This document shows, in pieces, positions 10,518-23,300 of a stretch of DNA of 64,000 nt (within the stretch, counting starts at the first letter, position 1; the number at the start of each line of letters is the position of its first letter). The stretch covers positions 38,964,873 through 39,028,872 of the forward strand of contig NC_092350.1 of assembly GCF_963676685.1 (NCBI RefSeq), given 5' to 3'. This DNA is from Mytilus edulis. Taxonomy: Eukaryota > Mollusca > Bivalvia > Mytilida > Mytilidae. The notes beneath the pieces were generated by a model. It did no database searches. It saw only the letters and a program-made list of their open reading frames with translations, and was not told the origin of the DNA. The position numbers and the translations under genes were made by a program.

Positions 10518-11940
10518 AGATACATATATCCACATGAAGCTCTTCCTGAAATCACAATAATAAATCTACCATTTTAGATCCGTCTTCAGAAATATCATTA
10601 ATAAATGCATACAATAATTTCTGATTTTACAGTATTTCCCAGCAGAAAACATGATGTATGTATAATAATTTTCACATACAATCACAACAAAGAGCACCAA
10701 ATATAAACTAACTAATGATGATCATCTATAATTAGATTGCAATGATTCTATTTATAACGTTTACAGCATGTCAGGTTTTCCAATTTAATAGTTCAATTAC
10801 ATAATTATACAGGTACTTTCCACCAAATAACATCAATATCAATGTACACCAAGAAGTTAAATTTTAACCTTGATGTTTTACTCTCCCTCCTTGGATTGTA
10901 TCAACACTGTCAATCAAGGTTTTCAAAGTCTTGGTGACAAAGCTGAACCATTATTCAAACATTATGGGGGGTCTGTATGCCTACCTCAGTCATGGCAAAA
11001 ATTCAGTATGTTGATTTGGCCATTATCCAGTTGAAGCACTTTAACCAACTGATATTATTTGATAGTTTCAACTTTATAAACATGCTGATTAAACATAGAA
11101 GGCCTATAAAGAATGCTGTAAAATTTTACAAAGTGTAGGAAATATAACAGATAATATGACATATCTAAGTAAACAAAACAAAATTGTGACTGTCCTTTGA
11201 AAGTAAACAAGAAAAACTAAATACATCACAAGCATCAACTAAATGTATATGCAATGTCATTCATACTCCTGAACTGTTTCAGGGATAAATATAGAGGATG
11301 GAATAAAAATTATCTTTATTTAATCTAGATTTATACTATATCAAAAGTTAAACTTTTAAAACATGCTGTAAAATAAACTTCCATAGGAAGAATGTCACTC
11401 ATAAAAGCATCTTCCGTGAATGTCTTTCCTAGAACATCACATAGTTCTAAATCTAAATCACTAACAATTATTAATCAGCATAAAAATAAGGAGATGTGGT
11501 ATGATTGCAGATGAGACAATGTTGAAGTTGATGCAAGCAGTTATAAGATCTTATAATCAAACTCATTAATAAGTTATGATTCATTAACATTTTTTTCTAA
11601 AAGCAATATTTAATACAAGTATTTCATTACAAATTCAGATAATGTAATATCATTTATCCAACAGCAAAATTATAACTGTACAAAAAGGCAAACTTCTAAA
11701 CATCATTGTATATATAAAATGAAAAAATCAATTTACAATGGATGGACTAGATAATAACACAAAAATGTCTTTCTTGCAAAATTCCTGAATGACTGCCCTA
11801 AGTCAAAAATATCATTTCAAGCAATATAAAATTATTAAATTTTTTTTGATGAATTTTAAAGTCAATTTTGAAAACCTCAAAGCATAGAATGATGAACCTG
11901 CTTTGATAAAAAAAAAGTTTAAAGTAAAAGATTGTTTCTA
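10518..11940. other. AT-rich stretch; one short repeat fragment
   Basis: A fragment near 11491-11540 (GAGATGTGGTATGATTGCAG followed by ATGAGACAATG) belongs to the dispersed GGTATGATTGCCAATGAGACAAC family. The rest shows no gene or repeat I can support. Confidence 0.4.
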
Positions 11941-11941
11941 G

Positions 11942-12195
11942 GTCACTTACTTGAGGAAATCTGCTCTTAAATTAATAAAAGTGTTCATATAGAAATGATT
12001 TTTATGAATTATCTCCCCTAGTCCAGGGAGTTTTCTCATGGTATTGTATACAATACCATGAGAAAACTCCCTGGACTAGGGGAGAATATACAATACCATG
12101 AGAAAACTCCCTGGACTAGGGGAGATAATTCATAAAAATCATTTCTATATGAACACTTTTATTAATTTAAGAGCAGATTTCCTCAAGTAAGTGAC
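11942..12195. repeat. Near-perfect palindrome with a 40-bp duplicated centre
   Basis: GTCACTTACTTGAGGAAATC at 11942 to the centre near 12050 is repeated in inverted orientation up to 12195 (ending GATTTCCTCAAGTAAGTGAC) without a mismatch that I can see over about 105 bp per arm. The central AATACCATGAGAAAACTCCC with CTGGACTAGGGGAGA is present twice in the right half, giving an extra 40 bp. The arms are too alike to be old. Either a young foldback element or an inverted-read assembly artefact would explain it. Confidence 0.85.
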
Positions 12196-13584
12196 ATTAC
12201 TGCAAACTGTGGATATCTAATACAGAGAAAATGTTGGATAATTTTTAATGAGATAGCGAGACAGTGAACCATCAACAAAATTTCACAAACATTACATATA
12301 TGTAGATCTCAACATATAGTCTTCACCAATAGGATAGCTCCCATACCATATAGCAAGCTTCAATTTGCCTATATTAAAAAACTGGTACACAGCATCTTAA
12401 TAATCATACCAATATTTTTGGAAAAAAGGAAATATAGAGTTGCTATACACAGAAATAGGAAGTTAAGGATCCCTTGCATAGAAAAATGTTCTTATTAAAA
12501 ATTCTGGATGCAATCAAACCATTTCAAGGATATTTGCTTAATACATCTTCATATTATACATGAATAAAAGGAAACATGAAATAACTGTCTGAATAAGACA
12601 GCAAGTCAACAAAACAATACAAGTTAACCATAATAAACATACAGTTAATCAAAAGGTCTTCATAAAACAAAAGTGACCACATAATATGGAAGATTCTAAA
12701 TTCCCCAAAACATACACAAAGAAGACACCATCGACCAAGTCTCTTACACAAACATAATTTTTCAATAAATTAAAACAGGAACTACTGAATTCTAGATCTA
12801 CTCTTGTGAGTTCTAAGACACTCATCCAAATGTAAAATTTACACATGATTTAAAAATAAAAACAGTATATTAACTTCACAAATGATCTACTTTTGTTGTT
12901 TAAAGATTGTGATTAAAAGAAAACCTATCAAAAGAATAGCTATCATGCATTTGTTTAGATTCCAATTTTTTTAAATATCATGATTTGTATTTTTAAAAAC
13001 TGACAATCCCTATTTTGAATACTTGTTTTAGGTATGCCCAATGAAATAAAACTAGATTAGTTCATCTATAATATGACTAGTGCCTGACAATTGAATTTGG
13101 TTTTACAACCGAGATCAAATTAAACAATGTTTGAATGAAGGATTATTTAAAAAACATCACATGTTAAATATTTTTACATAATAATTACAACCTGCAGACG
13201 GAATAAATCATTTAAAATACAATGCATTTATATACTATATCCTCATGATATTCCTGATATCTTCTTTTAGCTATATTCATAAAGGACATATTCACACAAA
13301 GTGTTCAAAGTCTTCTTATAAAGCTTAGAAAATAATAAGGAATATCAATAAAAAAGTCAGATAAAATTTAACAAAAAAAAAGAAGAAAAGAAAACAAGAA
13401 AGCAAATTAGAATCAATTTAGGACTGTTCCATAAAAAAAACATACATGGGTCCAGAGAAGGCCCTTCAAAATCTCAACTCTGGGTGGATGTCATCTATGA
13501 TTTTACATAGTGGAAATGCAAGTGCAAAATTAATTTGCCTCTGTAGGTGGTTACTCTATTTTTAAAGTGCCTTCCTGAGTACTA
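12196..13584. other. AT-rich stretch without identified features
   Basis: No conserved frame on either strand. Lies 3' of the minus-strand PRAS40-like gene, so part may be its 3' untranslated region. Confidence 0.3.
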
Positions 13585-13700
13585 TATATGTTTTAATGGA
13601 ACAGCCCTTACAGTATTTATCATATGTTTTAATGGAACAGCCCTTACAGTATTTAGCATATGTTTTAATGGAACAGCCCTTACAGTATTTATCATCATTG
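13585..13700 (+). repeat. 36-bp tandem repeat, three copies
   Basis: TTTTAATGGAACAGCCCTTA starts at 13591, 13627 and 13663, a period of exactly 36 bp, with only one or two differences between copies. The first copy and the region after the third are degenerate. The period is a multiple of three, so it yields a repeating peptide, but no gene context supports translation. Confidence 0.9.
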
Positions 13701-14316
13701 ATATATATTTTGTACTGATGGAAGAACAGTATTTGTTATCATTGAAACATAATTTGTACTGACAAAGATTTTTTTCATTAACTTACATTTGATTGTTTAT
13801 ACTATGACTATAGCTAAAATATAGACTAAAAAAAAAAACTGTTTGTCAAAATGTGTAATGCCATGTTAAAACAAGCACCTGCTTTCATTTGTAAATTTAA
13901 AATACAATGTATTACCGATAAAAGCAACAAATCAATTTATTTCACAAAGAAGCTCCTAGTAAGTACATTTACTATAAACAAAACTTAAATTAAAAATGCC
14001 CTATGATTAAAATGAGTAATTTGATGAGCTAGTTGACCTCCATGTCCAATATTCCTAAATACATAACCATTACTGATCTAACCATAAAGTTATGTGTACT
14101 ATAATTAAAAACATCTTTCCATAAAAGCAAGCAAGTATTGTTTCTCTGAAGGTATATCCCCTTGTAAATCATCATCTTCAATATGAAAACTTCAAATTAC
14201 TTAGATCTGTTCTTAATGAAAACAAGGTTTAGAAAGCACTGATAATAGACGGGAATAAAACAATTACTTGAAAGATCAACAATCCATAATTCCTAATTAA
14301 AATACATAAAAGACTG

Positions 14317-17300
14317 CTATTGATTGGTAAAATCACCAGTGTTTAACCTTGGCCTTGGTCTTTCACCAAAGATGTATCTTTCATCATTGTGTATGCTCTG
14401 CGCCAAAGCTTGCATAGATGCTGCAATATTTTCTGGGTCAGTGGGGAGAGACTGAAATGATACACATACATAGATTTTTTTTATTTAGAAAGATTTGTAG
14501 AAATATATCTGTCATCAAAAAGTTCAAAATTTGTTTTGTTTTCGAATCAATGTGGAAGTTTTTAATCATAAATAAAATCATGGCTTTTCATTCCTATTTA
14601 CAAAATACATTATACCTGAAATATAAATAACAAGTATATGTGATAATAAAATTGAGAAAGGAAAGCATAGAGCATCATGCCATGCTTGAAATATCATATT
14701 TTGAAGTTAAGTGACGTTTTTATAGTGATTAATATTATAACACAATGTTCACTGCTGTACCATATTTAGGACATTTTTACCTATTATGTCTGCACACATT
14801 GTTGTCACTATAAGGAACTTTTATACAACTGTTATACAAGTGAGAGGTTCAACTAGCTACAAAACCAGTTTTACAATTTTTTTTAAAATAAGGAAATGCC
14901 TGTTCTGAGTCAGGAATATGATTTATTTGATGTGTTTGAGCTTTTCATTTTGCCATTTGATGGTGGACTTTCTGATTTGAATTTACCTTGGAGAAGTTGG
15001 AGTCTGGTATTTTGTTGTGTTTTACTTTTTGAAATCAGTTCTTAAATGTAATTAGTTTTCATATCATGTTACTATGGAGATTATACTTACTCCATCTTCA
15101 TCAAACTCTTCAATGTCACCAGTATCCCTAATACCGGGGCACCAAGTGGGGACTGAGATTGGCACAGATGCTGAATATATTAACTTATTCTTTTTCATTG
15201 TTGAAGGGGCTTCTCTTTCACCTCTATCATCTGAAATGAAGTTGACTAAATTAATATTGTCATTCAATCAATAGCATACTGGTAACTTTGATATTTGTTA
15301 CGCTGTGTAAACTTCTAGTAAATGTTAAGGATGATTAGTTTTGAAATTGACCAGACCTATATTGTATTGATTGTTGTCATGAATTTAACATCCAATCCTT
15401 TCTTGATCATTAATAGAACATTTCTTAAGAGTAGTCTCAGCAAAATTAAACTGAACCTTTGTAAAAACCGGATAGATTTTCAATAACAATTCCAAGTGAT
15501 AAGTTTTGGTATTTCTATATTTATCAGCTGTATTCAATTTTTAAGAACTTACTTCCTTCTTCAGATTCCGATTCATCGTCTGACTGATAAAATTGTTCCT
15601 CACTGTCAACATCACCTCCATCAAACATAAACAAACCTATTAAAGGGAAGTAATTCACACAATTTTATCCAGATTCTTTTAAAATTCACGAATTCTAAAG
15701 ATATTCTGTTAGTTACTGTTGTACACTAAAAAAAACTTCCTCTATTATATAGAAAACATGTACAGTGCAGTCCGGTGTGTCCACACATCTAAGACTGATG
15801 ACTTCTCTTCATTCATCTGATAAACCCAATTATTTGATAATATTGTGTGATCACATTAAAAAAAAACTTTTATTTCAAAAAAATTTTGTATGGTTTTGCC
15901 CTCAAGATTTTGTGTAATGTGTGTAATCTGATATATATTTGACTAAAATAAAAAAAATATTATCTGATGATGTAATTTTTTAATGGAAATTGGCCAAATA
16001 TGGTAAATCAAGGGATTGCAGTTATTGATTATCTCTTGACCTTATAAATTTTATTCTTTTTTATCCCTTTAGAAGGCTAAAACAATAACAAGAGCGATTT
16101 TATTTGTGTTACAGTGCTAATATGACGATATCAGCTAATGCACGATATTACCGGCAGCTAGGACACCAGGAACTCCACTGTACACCAAAGATTTAAAAAA
16201 CTAAATAATATCCTATAAAGTTATGTGTTTGTGACAGATAAGCTTAATTCTCTTTATTTAAAGAAATTCTAATTTAAATAAATTACAAACCATCAGCATT
16301 TTGATCATAATCTTCCAATGACTGTCCTCTAGGGACTGGTGTTGATTTGGCTCGTGAAAGTGCAGTTTTCTGAAAAGAAATTCAAGAATCTCTTTTTATC
16401 TCTCTGTATCTGTGTCATAGATGGAAAAAGAAATTATCCTCTGATTAAAAATTATTTTTTTATTGTCAATGCTTGTCTTCCATTACAGATAAATCTTTGG
16501 CTTTGTGTATTTAACTGTGATCACTAAAGTGTTGCAATCCAAAATTCTACAAAGTACTTGAGATTCACACCCTATTCCTCAAATTTAAAACTAAAGTGAT
16601 TATGCACTACAAATAATTTTTTAAAATCTGCATTAATATCATTACAAGTAACTCTTTTTGTATCAATATCATGCAAAGTTTCTCTTTGAAACAAGATTTT
16701 AGGACTCAATTTTCTAAAGATTCAAAAAAATGTCATCAACATTCACTCACCATTTGCTCACAGTTACTGTAGATGATATTCCATTAAAATAGACATGAAG
16801 GAAGAAGGAGACTTGCAAAATCCTTAACAAACAATATCCTTTTGTTTAGTAATTCAAATTGATATACAACCAATAATGTAAACAAAATCCCTTCTTATCT
16901 CCCCTTTTTTTTTAGGCTTACTTAAAGCATACTGTGGCTTCATCATTATTCTTTGGATAAAAATTTAATGGATTTCAAAGTTGGAGGAAGTACAAGTTTT
17001 CAATAAGCTTGTAAAGAGACTTTGGCAAAAATACAAAATCAAATATTTACAAAAATATGATTTTTGCACAGTCCATAAACATTGGTACTCATGAAAATAA
17101 ATTTGTTTAACAGTACATCATTAGATTCATAGCTTTTTTACTATTTTCATCTTTCCAGTATTAAAGTATCATCACTTTCCTTAACCTTTTAAAAATGTCA
17201 AGTACATATACCAAACGGTAGACTGGCACACAAAATGAATAATTTATTCCATAAAAGTTTTGAACACCAAGACCTACCTGTGACGTCATTCCTTTTGGCT

Positions 17301-20300
17301 TTAACCTTTCTGGAGACTTAGAAACACTTTTTGACCCTAAAAAGTAATTAAATGTTAATATATTGTAATAACTTAATTGAACTAAAACCCAAAGTGTAGA
17401 ATGTAATAATCTTAAAATAAGTGTATAAGAACATCTCATAATATTTTACTATTTATGATGGCACAAAAATGTATTTATAATTTGACAGCGGAGAGATTTT
17501 AATAGAAATCATCTTCGCTAGCCAAGGGTTACGATCCACTCCTGCTCTCTTCACTCTTGGCGGATTGAGAGCGGGAGTGGATCGTAACCCTTGGCTAGCG
17601 AAGATGGATAGAAATATGTACTTTCAAAAAGAAATCATCAATCAAAATAACACATTTCCATTAAAGACCACAAAAAATGATTTTGTATTTACAAAGACTG
17701 AATAGCTGTAAAACTTTTCTGATCTGAAAAACGTACCTGTATTATCACCAATACCTTTCATCTTTTGCTTTTGTGCTTCTAGGAGAACACTGTAATTACA
17801 AATATCAAAATGATAATATAGTGCCTTCAGTCACTTGATATGCTCTAAATGGTTAATACAGAATTTAAAAAAATACTAATAATTTTCAATTCAGCAAAGT
17901 TCTCAAACAATCTATACAAATGCAACATTATTTGTGATTTTACAAAAATGCAACATTATTTTAATTTTAGTTTCTTGTGTACAATTTGGAAATTAGTATG
18001 GCCATCATTATTACTGAACTAGTATATATTTGTTTAGGGGCCAGCTGAAGGACGCCTCCGGGTGCTGGAATTTCCTGCTTTATTGAAGACCTGTTGTTGA
18101 CCTTCTGCTGTTGTTTTTTCTATGGTCGGGTTGTTGTCTCTTTGACACATTCCCCATTTCCATTCTCAATTTTACATAAAATAATGCTAAACTTCTTACT
18201 CAGTATACTTTGTTTACAGTTTGTATTTTACCTTATCATTTTTTTCTTATCTTTCCTCACTTTCTCTTGCAGTTGCTGAAATAGTATTCTCTGCTCTTCT
18301 TCATAATGTCTACAATACAAAACTTACATTATATTTTTCTTTCATTTTATATTGCATGCCTCATATTTTCTTAAAGGCATTTTTCATTATTTCCTGCAGA
18401 TAAACAATGGGGATTTTGCAAATTAGTACAATTTCTCTCAAGTTATCAATTTTTATGCACAATAAAGAGCAATCTTTTAATACCAAAACCTAGATGCTGT
18501 AATATAATTCAAACTGTCTGGCATGGAAAAGACAACTTTTTTCTTTTTTTTTTAAAGGTGTAGTGTCAAGTTTCTTGTGCAAGACATGATGACATACATT
18601 TATAACTTCCTGAATTTACAATATTCAATTTTGTCAACCAAACTAACTGAGCATGATTAAGATTCATACTTATAGCTCCTGTACATGACAGTAAGTCTTC
18701 GGTGATTTCAAGTGTCAGACATTAATTCTTCATTTGGAAAAGCCAAAATGTGAAATATTTTTCCAATTTACAGAATAAGGAAAATTGAGAATGTCTTTAT
18801 AATTTCGTAGAAAGATTCATAAGTTAAGGTAACTGTTATAAACTGGTAAGTGTATCCATAAAATAATACTTCAAATTCAGCATACTTTAATAGTTACCTA
18901 CGTTTTTTTTTTAATAATTTGAGCATTTTACAACACAGACCAAAGTTGATGAATTGATTTTTAACCTCAACATCCAAGAAGTTATTTCCAGACCAGTATT
19001 CTATAAGATAAATAGTCACACAAAAAACAGTGCATTTTACTGTTACAAGGCTATCTACGATCATCAAAAAAAATCTGATCTTAGTAAAATGTTTTACTTG
19101 ATTCTGTTTTCCATCTCAGTTTCTTCTTGTATTAGGTAGTTTGTCAACTGTTCCTGTACCATATTTATTTCACCCTGTAGAGATTCAAATTGTCCAGATG
19201 ATCGATCTGAAAAAAAAAACAACCTTAAAATAACTGTTGCAGAAAAACCACAAAAATTTTAAATATTATGCCAGAAAAAACAACTTATATTAAAGAAATT
19301 TGCTCAATACTTTTTTACAGACACAAAACAAATATTTTATCTGTTTACTGATTCAATAACTCATCGTTAATTAAATCGGGAATGTGTCCATAGGACACAG
19401 ACGATTCTTCTCTTGCATATAACATTATAGGGAAGACTCTAGAACTGTAAAATGAAGCTACCCAATTTTGTACTTGATCCCATTTTTGTGGTAATAAGCA
19501 TTGTGCATAAGTTTCATAACATTTACTTGAAGCAAACTAATATAAAGAACAGAAACGAAAAAATTATAATTTTTTTCCATTTGTAAATGGGAATAATTCT
19601 AGAACAGTAAAAGTGATGATACCAAATTTCTAACTTGATCTGTGATTTGTGGTACTTAGCATTGTGTAAAAGTTTCAAAACTTTTGGTTGAGGCAAACTA
19701 AAGTTAGAGAATAGAAACCAATTTTGAGATGTAAGGACAGGACATATGTACAGATGGATGAGCGTAAATCTTAATAACCCTCCACTACGATAAGGGCATA
19801 AAAAGGAATTGAAATCTTTTAAATCTTGCTTTGAAATCACTGTCCTATCACAAATAATGTGTTTTCTCACTATAAAAACTTCAAACCTCCAAATGTGTTG
19901 ATGGGTCTTAAGTTACAGCAAATAGAAAGTCAGAAAAGTGAACAAAAAAAAATGACCAAAAAATGTAGACTTCTATATACATGAATGTTATGAACTCCCC
20001 TTAATCGTCTTTGAGTTAAAACTAACTCAACTTTACTTCTATCTTGCAATAAAAAGCCTTACCAGGTATAGTCTGAAATGGTGTATCTTTTTCTGGAAGC
20101 ACAAGCTCAAATACATCAGAATAATTTGGGTGGTGGTGTAATCTATCTATAACTGCAGGATCATACTGTAAATCAAACAAGAGGCTCTCAAGAGCCTGAA
20201 TTGCTCACCTTAATTCTTTTGGTTAAATCTCTCATCAATGATTATTTTGGCTTTTCAATTTATTTAAATGTTTTTTGGATCATCCTATTTTCTTCAAAAG

Positions 20301-23300
20301 CCAAAAAAAATAATCATTTTCTCCTATGTTCTATTTTAGCCATAGGAGCTATGTTTCTTGACATACAAGGAAATAAAATATAAAATTTATACTAGATACT
20401 CTGAAACTCATTTAGCCTAAGTTTGGCTGAAATTGATACAGCAGTTTCAAAGGAGAAGATTTTTTAAAGTAAGTCAACATGATGAACAAATTGTGAAAAA
20501 AGTCTTTAAAGGGCAATAACTCCTTAAGGGGTCAATTGACAATTTTGGTCAAATTGACTTAATTGAAGATCTTACTTTGCTGGACATTATTGCTGTTTAC
20601 AGTTTATTTCTATCTATAATTATATTCAAGATAAAAAACAAAAACAGCAAAATTTCCTTAAAATTATCAATTCAGGGACAGCAACCCAACAACAGGTTGT
20701 CTGATTCATCTGAAAATTTCAGGGCAGATTGAAATTGACCTGATAAACAATATTACCCAACGTCAGATTTGCTCTAAATGCTTTGGTTTTTGAGTTATAA
20801 GCCAAAAACTGCATTTGACCCCTATGTTCTATTTTTAGCAATGGCGATCATGTTTGTTGATAGATCATAACTTCGGATACAATTTACAAACTAGATACCC
20901 TAAAGAACATTCAGTTAAAGTTTGGAAGTATTTGGCCCAGTAGTTTCAGAGGAGAAGATTTTTGTAAAAGATTACTAAGATTTACGAAAAATGGTTAAAA
21001 TTTAACTATAAAGGGCAATAACTCCTAAAGGGGTCAACTGACCATTTCCGTCATGTTGACTTATTTGTAAATCTTACTTTGCTGAACATTATTCCTGTTT
21101 ACAGTTTATCTCTATCTATAATAATATTCAAGATAATAACCAAAAACAGCAAAATTTCCTTAAAATTACCATTTCAGGGGCAGCAACCCAACAACAGGTT
21201 GTCTGATTCATCTGAAAATTTTAGGGCAGATAGATCTTGACCTGATAAACAATATTACCCAACGTCAGATTTGCTCTAAATGCTTTGGTTTTTTGAGTTA
21301 TAAGCCAAAAACTGCATTTGACCCCTATGTTCTATTTTTAGCAATGGCGACCATGTTTGTTGATAGATCATAACTTCGGATACAATTTACAAACTAGATA
21401 CCCTAAGGAACATTCAATTAAAGTTTGGAAGTATTTGGCCCAGTAGTTTCAGAGGAGAAGATTTTTGTAAAAGATTACTAAGATTTACGAAAAATGGTTA
21501 AAAATTGACTATAAAGGGCAATAACTCCTAAAGGGGTCAACTGACCATTTCCGTCATGTTGACTTATTTGTAAATCTTACTTTGCTGAACATTATTCCTG
21601 TTTACAGTTTATCTCTATCTATAATAATATTCAAGATAATAACCAAAAACAGCAAAATTTCCTTAAAATTACCAATTCAGGGGCAGCAACCCAACAAGGG
21701 GTTGTCTGATTCATCTGAAAATTTCAGGGCAGATAGATCTTGACCTGATAAACAATATTACCCCATGTCAGATTTGCTCTAAATGCTTTGGTTTTTGAGT
21801 TATAAGCCAAAAACTGCATTTGACCCCTATGTTCTATTTTTAGCAATGGCGACCATGTTTGTTGATAGATCAAAACTTCGGATACAATTTATAAATTAGA
21901 TACCCTAAGGAACATTCAGTTAAAGTTTGAAAGTATTTGGCCCAGTAGTTTCAGAGGAGAAGATTCTTGAAATTGTTTACGACGACGACAGACGACGACG
22001 GACGCCAAGTGATGGCATAAGCTCACTTGTCCCTTCGGGACAGGTGAGCTAAAAAGAAATATTAAAAATCCTGTAGAATTCTCATTCTTTGTACAAAAAG
22101 GAAAAAAACAACAGGTTACTTTTTTGGGGGAAATTTTAAAATATCATAATTTAAATTTTACACTTGATCAAGCAAGAATTTCCATCACTGTACCATTGCA
22201 CTTCAATAATGTCAACTATTTGTCATAGTGACAGGCTCTAGTATTTTGTAGGAGATGTCTTTAATGACATGTTTGAATAAACATGAAGTTACAATGTTAA
22301 CTTAAAAAAGTATGACATTTTTTTTGGCCACAACAACTAACAACTATATAAATATGTATAAAAAAGAAGATTTGGTACGATTGCCAACAAGACAACTCTC
22401 CACAAGAGACCAAATGACATATGTGCAAGTTGTATGACTGTACAATTCATTTACTTGCATTGAAAGTCATGCTTCTCAATGACATTTTTTTATCCTTAAA
22501 GTTATGTTACAAACATTTGCAGACTTGTGATTTATCTCTGAAATTGAATGGATAAAGTTAATCCAACACCATTAAAATTGATTCTCTAATTTTTGTGCTA
22601 TTTTCACATTTCCTGACCGGTGTGAGAAAAATGTTTCTCCTCACTAGTGAAAAATCTGTTCTCGGCAAATGATTGGTTGAAATTTAATTGTGACGTTAAA
22701 TTTCTTGTTTTCTTCTGAATTTTCTTATTGTGACGTCACGAAAAAAGGCTCACGCTTTAAATAATAAAATCTAACTCTCTCGAGTGGAGAAATATCGTAA
22801 TACACTTCTTGCAGTGTAGGAATCTATATTTACACATTATTATCTGCAATGTTAAGTTGATCAGTAATTTACACATACCTGCACTTTTTGATTTATAAGT
22901 AATCTTGAAGATCTTGGTTTTGTTGCATAGACATCTAGCCCACAGTTCAAGCAGCTGTGAACCAGCCATTCTCCAATCGGCTGTCGATGAACAAGATAAT
23001 CTTGCTCCTTTGAAAAGAAAATATAATCATGATGATATTTTAAAACAAATTCAGTGTTTTTTCCCCCAAAAAAGAAATACTTTAATACCTGATAAAGGGA
23101 TATTCATTATTGAAAGAAGATTTTTGCAACTAGAACACATTGCAAAATCAGATAAATGTAATTTGCAAGTCACAGCTAACTAATATATTTTCCAGTAATT
23201 TTTTTGAATGAACATATTTTTTTTTAAATTTTGATGAAAGTTTTACAATTATATACAGCTCAAATAATGCTTTCTTAGCAGTATTCCTAACTACTGGACA

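Noticed and set aside
19523-19870. Minus-strand open frame of 115 codons
   Set aside because: It falls within a dispersed repeat with copies at 26400-27110, in an intron of the PRAS40-like gene.
22905-23183. Plus-strand open frame of 92 codons
   Set aside because: Overlaps exon 4 of the minus-strand PRAS40-like gene in antisense and has no support of its own.
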